Positions 34,660 to 42,149 of a stretch of 53,624 nt of DNA are shown here, piece after piece. Below the pieces are notes generated by a model, which was not told the DNA's origin, did not search any database, and saw nothing but the letters and a program-made list of their open reading frames with translations. Both the position numbers and the translations under genes were made by a program. Source of the DNA: Betaproteobacteria bacterium HGW-Betaproteobacteria-4 (GTDB lineage Bacteria; Pseudomonadota; Gammaproteobacteria; Burkholderiales; Rhodocyclaceae); assembly GCA_002840785.1 (NCBI GenBank), contig PHCH01000007.1:1-53624 (forward strand), in the 5' to 3' direction. Positions within the stretch are counted from its first letter, which is position 1. Every line of letters begins with the position of its first letter.

Positions 34660-36507
34660 TTATTGCCCGCGCAGAAACAGTTTGTCGAGTTCGTTGAGCG
34701 ACAGTTCCGTCCACGTCGGCCGGCCGTGGTTGCACTGGCCGGCGCGTTCGGTCTCTTCCATCTGGCGGAGCAGGGCGTTCATTTCGGGCACGGTGAGCTG
34801 GCGGCGGGCGCGCACGGCGCCGTGGCAGGCCATGGTGGCGAGGAGTTCGTTGCGCCGGGCGGTGGCGAGCTGGCTGATGCCGTGTTCGCGCAGTTCGGCG
34901 ATCAGCGATTTGGCCAGGGCGGCGGGGTCGCCGGATTGGAGCAGGGCGGGAACGGCGCGCACGCCGAGCTGGTTGGGGCCGAGCGGGGCGATCTGGAAGC
35001 CAAGGTCGGCCAGCGCCTCGGCGTGCTCTTCGACGGCGGCGATGTCGAGCGGGTCGGCCGAGAAGACGGCCGGAATGAGCAGCGCCTGGGTAGCGATCTG
35101 GCGGTTGTCGAAAGCCGTTTTGAGCTTTTCGTAGAGGATGCGCTCGTGCGCCGCGTGCATGTCGATGAGGATCAGGCCGCGGGCGTTCTGGGCCAGGATG
35201 TAGATGCCGTGCAGCTGGGCCAGGGCGTAGCCGAGCGGCGGGCTGTCAGGCTGCAGGCGGTCATTGCTATCCCCCAAGGGGACTTCCTGCGGGGCGCGGT
35301 CAACCGGAAAATTGGCCTGAAATTGAAATGTCGGGGCTGGGCCGGCGGACGACGGCGTGACCTGCTGCGCGGCGCGGGCGAAGGCAAGGTAGGCGGCAGC
35401 CGCCGGTTCGGCGACGCCGAGGCTGCCCTGGTGACGGAGCGGCGGGGCGTATTCGGAATTTGGCTGATTTTGCCGGTTGACCGTAGCAGTCTCGCGTTCG
35501 ACCAGCGCCGGGCCGGCTTCGGCCTGCACCGGCGCGGCCAGCGTGCGCTGGATGGCGTGGAAGACGAACTGGTGCATGGCGCGCGAATCGCGGAAGCGGA
35601 CTTCGGTCTTGGCCGGGTGGACATTGACGTCGACCAGCGCCGGGTCGATGTTGACGAACAGGCAGACAGCCGGCTGGCGGCTGCCGTGCAGCACGTCGCG
35701 GTAGGCTTCGCGCAGGGCGTGGCTGATGATCTTGTCGCGCACGAAGCGGCCGTTGACGAAGACGTACTGGCCGTCCTTTGCATCGGTCGCGCGCGTCGGG
35801 TCGATGGCAAAACCGACGATAGCCAAAGGGCCGGCCCCGGCCTCGACGGCGCGGGCGGCGCCGAGGAAATCGTCGCCGAGAATGTCAGCGATGCGCCGCG
35901 GCGCGTCGGCCGGGGCGAGCTGGAACAGGTTGCGGCCGTTGTGGGTCAGGCTGATGGCGACATCTGGCCGGGTCAGCGCCAGCCGGCGGACGGCGTCCGC
36001 GCAGTGGGCGAACTCGGTACTTTCCGACTTCAAGAATTTGCGGCGGGCCGGCGTGTTGAAATAAAGGTCGCGCATTTCGACGACGGTGCCGGCCATCAGG
36101 GCGGCCGGTTCGGGTTCCGCATCGGGCTCGCCTTTTAATTTCCAGGCATGCGCCGCACCGCGTTCGCGGCTGGTGATGCTCAGCCGGGCGACCGAAGCGA
36201 CGGAGGCCAGCGCCTCGCCACGAAAGCCCAGGGTGCCGACCCGCTCCAGATCGTCGAGGCTGGAAATCTTCGACGTGGCATGCCGGGTCAGCGCCAGCGC
36301 CAGTTCATCTTTCGCAATGCCGCAACCGTCGTCGGTAATGCGGATCAGCTTGACGCCACCTTCTTCGAGATGCACCTGGATCGCCTTGCTGCCAGCATCA
36401 AGGCTGTTTTCGATGAGTTCCTTGAGGACGGAAGCAGGTCTTTCGACCACTTCGCCAGCAGCAATCTGGCTGATCAGCAGGTCGGGGAGGCGGGCAATGG
36501 TCGGCAT
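34660..36507 (-). CDS. mutL: MutL, DNA mismatch repair protein
   Basis: GHKL ATPase that couples MutS to strand removal, 615 aa. The N-terminal domain is intact: IAAGEVVERPASVLKELIENSLDAG, DDGCGI, TLGFRGEAL, FVNGRFVRD and DVNVHPAKTEVRF. After a variable linker the C-terminal domain has DMHAAHERILYE, matching DxHAx2Ex4E, with ACHGAVRARR and CNHGRPT, so it is probably of the endonuclease type rather than the E. coli type. Two motif copies in opposite orientation (11 and 12) encode parts of the linker. Confidence 0.95.
   Translation of the reverse strand: MPTIARLPDLLISQIAAGEVVERPASVLKELIENSLDAGSKAIQVHLEEGGVKLIRITDDGCGIAKDELALALTRHATSKISSLDDLERVGTLGFRGEALASVASVARLSITSRERGAAHAWKLKGEPDAEPEPAALMAGTVVEMRDLYFNTPARRKFLKSESTEFAHCADAVRRLALTRPDVAISLTHNGRNLFQLAPADAPRRIADILGDDFLGAARAVEAGAGPLAIVGFAIDPTRATDAKDGQYVFVNGRFVRDKIISHALREAYRDVLHGSRQPAVCLFVNIDPALVDVNVHPAKTEVRFRDSRAMHQFVFHAIQRTLAAPVQAEAGPALVERETATVNRQNQPNSEYAPPLRHQGSLGVAEPAAAAYLAFARAAQQVTPSSAGPAPTFQFQANFPVDRAPQEVPLGDSNDRLQPDSPPLGYALAQLHGIYILAQNARGLILIDMHAAHERILYEKLKTAFDNRQIATQALLIPAVFSADPLDIAAVEEHAEALADLGFQIAPLGPNQLGVRAVPALLQSGDPAALAKSLIAELREHGISQLATARRNELLATMACHGAVRARRQLTVPEMNALLRQMEETERAGQCNHGRPTWTELSLNELDKLFLRGQ
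35294..35329 (-). repeat. Dispersed 40-bp motif, copy 11 (inside mutL linker)
   Basis: Minus orientation: GCGCGGTCAACCGG, AAAATT, GGCC, TGAAATTGAAAT. It encodes FQFQANFPVDRAP in the MutL linker. The left arm is well preserved. Confidence 0.88.
35455..35490 (+). repeat. Dispersed 40-bp motif, copy 12 (inside mutL linker)
   Basis: GGAATTTGGCTGATTTTGCC, then GGTTGACCGTAGCAGT. It encodes TATVNRQNQPNSE and lies 125 bp from copy 11 in inverted orientation. Confidence 0.88.
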
Positions 36508-36550
36508 CGGCGCATTATAATGCGGCCTCATTCAAACCCCGGCGCCCCGC

Positions 36551-37192
36551 ATGGAACTCCTGACCCAATTCATCGAAATCGTCCTCCACCTCGACAAGCA
36601 TCTGGCCATCATGGTCCAGCAGTACGGCTTGTGGATTTACGGCATCCTGTTCTTCATTATTTTCTCGGAGACCGGTTTTGTTGTATTGCCCTTTCTGCCG
36701 GGCGATTCGCTGCTTTTCGTGGCGGGGGCGCTGGCTGCCATCGGCGAGGGGGGCATGGATATTTTCACGCTGATGGGCGTGCTGATTGCGGCGGCGGTGC
36801 TCGGCAATACGGTCAACTACCAGATCGGGCGCTTTCTCGGGCCCAAGGTTTTCCACTGGGAGAACTCGCGTTTCTTCAATCGCGACGCGCTGATCAAGAC
36901 GCACGCCTTTTATGAAAAACACGGCGGCAAGACGCTCATCATCTCGCGCTTTCTGCCGCTGTTCCGGACCTTCGCGCCGTTTGTCGCGGGCATCGGCTCG
37001 ATGACCTACGCGCGGTTCACGGTCTTCAACCTGATCGGCGCCGTTGGCTGGGTCGTTTCGCTGTGTCTGGCCGGCTACTGGCTGGGCAACATGCCGTGGG
37101 TCAAGGCCAATCTGTCGGTGATCATCATCGGCATCATCGTTTCCTCGCTCATCCCCATCGGCTGGGGCTACCTGAAAAGCAAGGAAGCCTGA
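36551..37192 (+). CDS. DedA-family membrane protein
   Basis: A 213-aa polytopic protein of the DedA/SNARE-associated family, implicated in lipid flipping and envelope homeostasis. Visible landmarks are the amphipathic N-terminal IVLHLDKHLAIMVQQYG, ETGFVVLPFLPGDSLLFVAGALAA with membrane-embedded acidic/basic residues, FLGPKVF, the conserved FARxPR-like HGGKTLIISRFLPLFRTFAPFVAG, and several C-terminal helices. It diverges from mutL across a 43-bp gap and its stop overlaps the lipoprotein start. Confidence 0.92.
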   Translation: MELLTQFIEIVLHLDKHLAIMVQQYGLWIYGILFFIIFSETGFVVLPFLPGDSLLFVAGALAAIGEGGMDIFTLMGVLIAAAVLGNTVNYQIGRFLGPKVFHWENSRFFNRDALIKTHAFYEKHGGKTLIISRFLPLFRTFAPFVAGIGSMTYARFTVFNLIGAVGWVVSLCLAGYWLGNMPWVKANLSVIIIGIIVSSLIPIGWGYLKSKEA

Positions 37193-37896
37193 TGCGCTGG
37201 CTGGCCGTCATCCTCGCTCTGACGCTGACGGCCTGTTCAACGAAGCTGGGCCGGGACGGCCGGACGGAATCCACGGTCAACCCGAAATATTTGCTCAAAT
37301 CGGAAGTTGACCGTATCGCCGACACCAATCGAGCCGAGGTAGTCAGCGGCCTGCTGCTGATCGCCGACAAGCTTTACAAGCGCAACCCGAAGGAATGGAA
37401 GAAGGGCGGTGCGGTCAGCCGCGAGGCTGCGGTCGACCGCTTGCGCCAGCGTCAGCACGGCAGCTGGGCTGAATTCAGCGGTCTGCACGAAGGGGCGATA
37501 GCGTCGCTGGCCTTTACCGAAATTTATAGCGGCGACCGCGTCACGGCCTTGATCTACGGGCTGCTCAGCATGGTCGACGCGGCTTTCGAGCACAAGGACG
37601 AGTTTTACCTCCTCGACAGCCTCAACGAAATGAAGCTCTACAACAGCGCGCGCAACATGGATATCGCCATCTGGAAGCTGGGCCACGACCGCACGGTAGC
37701 CGGCGAGTTGTTCCTGCTCTCGAACGAACTCGATCCGGCCAACCGCAACCTGTCGTTCGAGCGCGAATTCGGTCGCCTCATGGGCCTCCTCGATTTCATG
37801 GCCAAGGTCGTTGCCGACCGCAATGGCCGTACCTTTTCCCGGCTGAGCCAGTCCGTGGCCAGCGCCATCTTTCTACCCGTGAGTTTTTTGAAATGA
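37192..37896 (+). CDS. Putative lipoprotein of unknown function
   Basis: A 234-aa protein with a lipobox (ILALTLTACS, C15), then a mostly helical body with KLYKRNPKEWKK, EFSGLHEGAIASLAFTEIYSGDRVTALIYGLLSMVDAA and EFYLLDSLNEMKLYNSARN. I do not recognise the family, though its place between dedA and purN is typical of related genomes. It overlaps both neighbours by a few bases. Near its N-terminus lie two motif-like segments in head-to-head orientation (copies 13 and 14). Confidence 0.75.
   Translation: MRWLAVILALTLTACSTKLGRDGRTESTVNPKYLLKSEVDRIADTNRAEVVSGLLLIADKLYKRNPKEWKKGGAVSREAAVDRLRQRQHGSWAEFSGLHEGAIASLAFTEIYSGDRVTALIYGLLSMVDAAFEHKDEFYLLDSLNEMKLYNSARNMDIAIWKLGHDRTVAGELFLLSNELDPANRNLSFEREFGRLMGLLDFMAKVVADRNGRTFSRLSQSVASAIFLPVSFLK
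37272..37292 (-). repeat. Dispersed motif, copy 13 (partial, in lipoprotein gene)
   Basis: CACGGTCAACCCG then AAATATT: the core in reverse orientation with a shortened AT-rich side. Its ACGGTCAAC forms a perfect 9-bp inverted repeat with copy 14. Confidence 0.5.
37290..37317 (+). repeat. Dispersed motif, copy 14 (partial, in lipoprotein gene)
   Basis: TTTGCTCAAATCGG, AAGTTGACCGTAT. Core GTTGACCGT at 37306-37314, inverted relative to copy 13. Confidence 0.5.
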
Positions 37897-38555
37897 AGAA
37901 GATCGTCATCCTGATTTCCGGCCGTGGCAGCAACATGGAGGCGCTCATCGCCGCTCGCGATGCCGGCAATCTGCCCGTCAACATCGCTGCCGTGATCAGC
38001 AACCGGCCCGACGCCGCCGGACTGGAAACGGCGGCCCGGGCCAGCATCCCGACGCACTTCATCAACCACAAGGCCTTCGCCGGGCGCGAGGATTTCGATA
38101 GCCGGCTGGCCCAATGCATCGACGAATTCGAGCCTGACCTTGTCGTTCTCGCCGGCTTCATGCGCATCCTCTCCGACGGTTTCGTCCGCCACTACGAAGG
38201 CCGGCTCATCAACATCCATCCCTCGCTGCTACCGTCGTTTCCCGGCTTGCACACGCACCAGCGGGCGCTTGAGGAAGGCGTGCGCATCCACGGCTGCACC
38301 GTGCATTTCGTCACGCCGGCCCTCGATCACGGTCCGGTCATCATCCAGGCCGCCGTGCCGGTGCTCAATGGCGACGACGAGGCCAGCCTGGCGGCTCGCG
38401 TCCTGCGCCAGGAGCACCTTGTTTACCCGCAGGCCGTGCGCTGGTTTGTCGACGGCAAGCTGACGCTGGAAAACGGTCGTGTCCGCCTGGCCGACGAACT
38501 GGTCGAGCCGGCCGTGCTCGTTTCGCCTGCCACCATCTCGCCCGGGATTCGCTGA
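37893..38555 (+). CDS. purN: PurN, phosphoribosylglycinamide formyltransferase
   Basis: Third purine step, formylating GAR with 10-formyl-THF; 220 aa. It starts IVILISGRGSNMEALI, and has the catalytic region LAGFMRILSDGFVRHYEGRLINIHPSLLPSFPGLHTH with the asparagine/histidine pair, and VHFVTPALDHGPVIIQAAVPV with the catalytic aspartate. ATG37893 overlaps the previous stop as ATGA. Confidence 0.96.
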   Translation: MKKIVILISGRGSNMEALIAARDAGNLPVNIAAVISNRPDAAGLETAARASIPTHFINHKAFAGREDFDSRLAQCIDEFEPDLVVLAGFMRILSDGFVRHYEGRLINIHPSLLPSFPGLHTHQRALEEGVRIHGCTVHFVTPALDHGPVIIQAAVPVLNGDDEASLAARVLRQEHLVYPQAVRWFVDGKLTLENGRVRLADELVEPAVLVSPATISPGIR

Positions 38556-38561
38556 GGCGAA

Positions 38562-39518
38562 ATGCCGCTCGCCTTCGTCATCGCGCTCGCCGCTTCGCTT
38601 GGCATTCATGCCGTCGCGCTGTTCGGCACCGATGTCGAAATCTTCGGCGGGGCGGACGAGCCGGCGCCTCTGCTGGTCGATTTGCAACCGCCACCGGCGG
38701 CTCCCCCGGCCGCCGAAAGGAAACCGGCCGTCAAACCACGCCCGAAGCCGGCCCCGCTGAGCACCGCCAAACCGTCGCCCAAAGCCGAATCCGTGGCACC
38801 GGACGCGGCGCCGGAAAGCCCGCCTGCCAAAATTGCCCCGAATTTGCCGTCGACCGTAGCAAACAAGGCGCCGGCGCCGGCCAAGCCGCTGCTGCCGGCC
38901 AAAGGCCGCATGCGTTTCGTCATTTACTACGGCACCCAGGGCTTTGAGATCGGGCGCGCCGAACACCGCTGGGAATTCACCGAGGACGGCCGTTACCGGC
39001 TCACCGGCATGACTGAAACCACGGGTCTGGTCGCCCTCTTCAAACCGCTTGTCTTCGAGAACGAAAGCAGCGGCCGGCTGGTTGCCGGCGGCCTGCAACC
39101 GGAAACCTACCGGACGCGCAAGAACGGCAAGGATGCCAACGAAAATGCCGATTTTGACTGGTCGACCGTAGCAGTCCGCCTGTCGCGCAGCGGCGCCAGC
39201 CAGCCGGTCAGCCGTGGCGCCCAGGACATCCTGTCGCTCAACTACCAACTTGCCTACCTGCGCAATCCGGAAGGCGGGACGACGGTCGGCGTCGTTACCG
39301 GCAAGAAATACGACCGTTTCGCCCTCGACTCGCTGGGTGAAGAGGAAATTGACATCCCGGCCGGCCATTTCCGCACCCTGCACCTGCGCGCCATGGGCGA
39401 TACGGTCACCGAAATCTGGATTGCGCTCGATCGTTACCGCTTGCCGGTTAAAATTCGCTACACCGATAAAAAAGGCGACATCTTCGAACAAGTCGCCACC
39501 GAGATTGGATCACCATGA
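38562..39518 (+). CDS. DUF3108 envelope protein with proline-rich linker
   Basis: A 318-aa protein with an N-terminal membrane segment, a long Pro/Ala/Lys linker (about 40-110) and a C-terminal DUF3108 domain (about 115-315) starting MRFVIYYGTQGFEIGRAEHRW. Function of the family is unknown; it is envelope-located in proteobacteria. It follows purN by 6 nt and overlaps the next gene as ATGA. Two motif copies lie inside: one in the linker (KIAPNLPSTVANK) and one in the domain (NADFDWSTVAVRL). Confidence 0.85.
   Translation: MPLAFVIALAASLGIHAVALFGTDVEIFGGADEPAPLLVDLQPPPAAPPAAERKPAVKPRPKPAPLSTAKPSPKAESVAPDAAPESPPAKIAPNLPSTVANKAPAPAKPLLPAKGRMRFVIYYGTQGFEIGRAEHRWEFTEDGRYRLTGMTETTGLVALFKPLVFENESSGRLVAGGLQPETYRTRKNGKDANENADFDWSTVAVRLSRSGASQPVSRGAQDILSLNYQLAYLRNPEGGTTVGVVTGKKYDRFALDSLGEEEIDIPAGHFRTLHLRAMGDTVTEIWIALDRYRLPVKIRYTDKKGDIFEQVATEIGSP
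38828..38863 (+). repeat. Dispersed 40-bp motif, copy 15 (inside DUF3108 gene, linker)
   Basis: CAAAATTGCCCCGAATTTG, CCGTCGACCGTAGCAAA. It is sense to the gene, in the low-complexity linker. Confidence 0.8.
39141..39175 (+). repeat. Dispersed 40-bp motif, copy 16 (inside DUF3108 gene, domain)
   Basis: GAAAATGCCGATTTTGAC, TGGTCGACCGTAGCAGT. It is sense to the gene and 278 bp from copy 15. Confidence 0.8.
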
Positions 39519-40777
39519 AAGCCCGCTTCACACCCGCCCTGTTTGCCCACGCCGAGGCCGTTCTCGGCCTGCTGCTGCGCTTCGATTACCCGGCCGACGC
39601 CGTCGTTTCGCGCTATTTCCGCGAACATCGCGAGCTCGGCCACGCCGACCGCGCCTTCGTCGCCGAAACGGTTTTTGCTGTGCTGCGTCGCGGCCGCAGC
39701 CTCGAAGCCCGTTGCGCCGGCAAGCTCTCCGACCGTCGTCGCCTGCTCGTCGCCCTGGCCGTGACGCGCGGCTGGAGCCAGCGCGAACTGGCCCCCGTTT
39801 TGAAAGCCAGCGAGGAAGAATGGCTGGCCGCTGCCAAGGCCATGCCGGAAGCCGACTTCCCGCCAGCCGTCCGTTGCGACCTGCCGGACTGGCTGTACAG
39901 CCGCCTCGAAGCCCAGTTCGGCGCCGAGCAAACGCTGGCCCTGTCGCATGCGCTGAACCTGCCGGCGCCGCTCGACCTGCGCGTCAATACGCTCAAAGCC
40001 AATCGTGAAGAGGTGCTGGCCAAGCTGGCCGAAGACGGCATCGCTGCCATGCCCGGCCCGCTCTCGCCGATTGCCGTGCGCCTGCGCGACAAGCCGGCGC
40101 TGGCCAAACATCCGCTGTTCGTCGACGGCGCCGTCGAGGTCCAGGACGAGGGCAGCCAGTTGCTCGGCTACCTGCTCGAACCGAAGCGTAGCGAAATGGT
40201 TGTCGATTTCTGCGCCGGCGCTGGCGGCAAGACGCTGCTGCTCGGCGCCTTGATGCGCAATACCGGCCGGCTTTACGCCTACGATGTCTCCGACAAGCGC
40301 CTGGCCAATCTCAAGCCGCGTTTGGCCCGTTCCGGCCTGTCCAACGTCCATCCGGCCCGCATCGAGCATGAGCGCGACACCAAGATCAAGCGTCTGGCCG
40401 GCAAGGCCGACCGCGTGCTGGTCGATGCGCCGTGTTCCGGCCTCGGCACGCTGCGCCGCAATCCCGACCTCAAATGGCGGCAGGACGAAGCTTCAGTGGC
40501 CGAACTGACCGTCAAGCAATTGTCGATTCTCGAAGCCGCATCGACCATGGTCCGCCCGGGCGGCCGTCTGGTTTATGCCACGTGCAGCCTGTTGACTGCA
40601 GAAAACGACGAAATCGTCGCTGCTTTCCTGGCCAAACACCCCGACTTCACGCTGGTTCCGGCCTCGGCCGTGCTGGCCAAGCAGGGCATCGCCTTCGACG
40701 GCGACATGCTCCGTCTGCTGCCCAATCAGCACAATACCGACGGCTTCTTCGCCGCGGCGCTGGAAAAGAAGGCGTGA
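39515..40777 (+). CDS. RsmB/NOP-family RNA (cytosine-5) methyltransferase
   Basis: A 420-aa SAM-dependent RNA methyltransferase. The N-terminal part (about 1-150) is a helical RNA-recognition region; the catalytic part has VQDEGSQLLGYLLEP, SAM motif VVDFCAGAGGKTLLLGALM, motif IV DAPCSGLGTLRRNPDLKW and motif VI ATCSLLTAEN, with the two cysteines of the RsmB-type mechanism. Target (16S rRNA C967 or another site) is not certain. It overlaps both neighbours by 4 nt. Confidence 0.9.
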   Translation: MKARFTPALFAHAEAVLGLLLRFDYPADAVVSRYFREHRELGHADRAFVAETVFAVLRRGRSLEARCAGKLSDRRRLLVALAVTRGWSQRELAPVLKASEEEWLAAAKAMPEADFPPAVRCDLPDWLYSRLEAQFGAEQTLALSHALNLPAPLDLRVNTLKANREEVLAKLAEDGIAAMPGPLSPIAVRLRDKPALAKHPLFVDGAVEVQDEGSQLLGYLLEPKRSEMVVDFCAGAGGKTLLLGALMRNTGRLYAYDVSDKRLANLKPRLARSGLSNVHPARIEHERDTKIKRLAGKADRVLVDAPCSGLGTLRRNPDLKWRQDEASVAELTVKQLSILEAASTMVRPGGRLVYATCSLLTAENDEIVAAFLAKHPDFTLVPASAVLAKQGIAFDGDMLRLLPNQHNTDGFFAAALEKKA

Positions 40778-42060
40778 GCGAGAAAAGCCAGGCCCTGCGC
40801 CTGATCAACGACCTCGTCGCAGATTTTCGCGATCCGGATTTCGTCTGGCAGGTGGTCGCGCTGGTCGCCTGCATCGGCCTCGCCGCGCTGATCGCCCACT
40901 GGTGGCGCGGCCGTCGTACCGAAGGCGAGGGGCGGCTGTCCGACGCCAGTGCGCGGCTCGCCTTCCCGCTCACCGGCATGGTCCTGACCGGTATCGCCAT
41001 CGCCACGCTCGGCTCGCTCATTCACGTCAATCTGCTCAAGCTGGCCATGCCGCTGCTCGGCTCGATGGCGCTGGTGCGCGGCGTCATTTTCGTGCTCCGT
41101 CAGGCTTTTCCGCAGGCCACCTGGCTGACTGCCTGGGAGCGCATCATCGCCGCCATCGTCTGGAGCTGGCTGGCGCTTTACATCACCGATCTGGCGCCCT
41201 TCGTCATCGACGCGCTGGAGAGCGTGCAGTTCCACATCGGCAAGCAGCACATCGATTTGTGGACCGTGCTGCGCGGCGTGGCAACCATTTTCCTGACTGT
41301 CGTCTTCGCGCTGTGGATCGCCGGCGTCATCGAGGCGCGGCTGATGGGCATTCATTCGCTCGACGCCAATCTGCGCATCGTCGGCGTGCGCGTCGCCAAG
41401 GCGGGGCTGACCGTCGTCGCCATCCTGGCCAGCCTGGGCATGGTCGGCATCGACATGACGGCGCTTTCGGTGTTCACCGGTGCCCTCGGCGTCGGCCTCG
41501 GTTTCGGCCTGCAGAAGATCGCCAGCAATTACGTCTCCGGCTTCATCATCCTGCTCGATCGCTCGATCCGCATCGGCAACATCATCCAGGTCGGCACCGA
41601 TGTCGGCGAGGTGACGCAGATCACGACGCGCTACACCGTGCTCAAGCACCCGGGCGGCAGCGAGTTCATCGTGCCGAACGAAACGCTGATCAGCAGCACG
41701 GTCCAGAACCAGACTTACTCCGACGCCCAGTTGCGCCTGGTGACCACGGTTGGCGTCGCTTACGACAGCGATCTCGATCTGGCATCGCGCCTGATGACCG
41801 AAGCCGCTGCCGCACAGGAACGCGTGCTGGCCGACCCGCCGCCCAAGGTTTTCCTGACCCAGTTCGCCGACAGCAGCATTAATCTGGAACTCGGTTTCTG
41901 GATCGATGATCCCGAAAAGGGCAAGGGCAACATCGTCTCCGACATCAACTTCGCCATCTGGCGCGCCTTCAAGGAAAACGGCGTTTCCATTCCCTTCCCG
42001 CAGCGCGAAGTCCGCATCCTCAACGAAGCGCAAGCGCAAGCGCCCGTCGCCAGCGCATGA
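40774..42060 (+). CDS. MscS-family mechanosensitive channel
   Basis: A 428-aa channel that opens under membrane tension. Several N-terminal helices precede the pore/beta-domain region: MTALSVFTGALGVGLGFGLQKIASNYVSGFIILLDRSIRIGNIIQVG, then a beta domain with TRYTVLKHPGGSEFIVPNE and a C-terminal alpha/beta domain. GTG40774 overlaps the previous stop as GTGA; longer frames run into rsmB. Extra N-terminal helices place it among larger MscS homologues. Confidence 0.92.
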   Translation: MSEKSQALRLINDLVADFRDPDFVWQVVALVACIGLAALIAHWWRGRRTEGEGRLSDASARLAFPLTGMVLTGIAIATLGSLIHVNLLKLAMPLLGSMALVRGVIFVLRQAFPQATWLTAWERIIAAIVWSWLALYITDLAPFVIDALESVQFHIGKQHIDLWTVLRGVATIFLTVVFALWIAGVIEARLMGIHSLDANLRIVGVRVAKAGLTVVAILASLGMVGIDMTALSVFTGALGVGLGFGLQKIASNYVSGFIILLDRSIRIGNIIQVGTDVGEVTQITTRYTVLKHPGGSEFIVPNETLISSTVQNQTYSDAQLRLVTTVGVAYDSDLDLASRLMTEAAAAQERVLADPPPKVFLTQFADSSINLELGFWIDDPEKGKGNIVSDINFAIWRAFKENGVSIPFPQREVRILNEAQAQAPVASA

Positions 42061-42061
42061 A

Positions 42062-42088
42062 AAATGGCGCGGGGTGAGCGCGCCATTT
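42062..42088 (+). terminator. Hairpin after mscS, fused to motif copy 17
   Basis: Nine-bp stem AAATGGCGC / GCGCCATTT right after the stop codon. The last four bases of the stem (ATTT) are also the first four of motif copy 17, whose T-tracts then follow. Confidence 0.6.
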
Positions 42089-42123
42089 CAATTTTGGGCT
42101 TTTTTTCCGGTTGACCGTAGCAT
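42085..42123 (+). repeat. Dispersed 40-bp motif, copy 17 (intergenic, near-consensus)
   Basis: ATTTCAATTTTGGGC, TTTTTTT, CCGGTTGACCGTAGCAT. It sits between the convergent mscS and tolC-like genes. Confidence 0.93.
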
Positions 42124-42149
42124 CGCGGGCGGCGCACCCAGCGCTCCCG

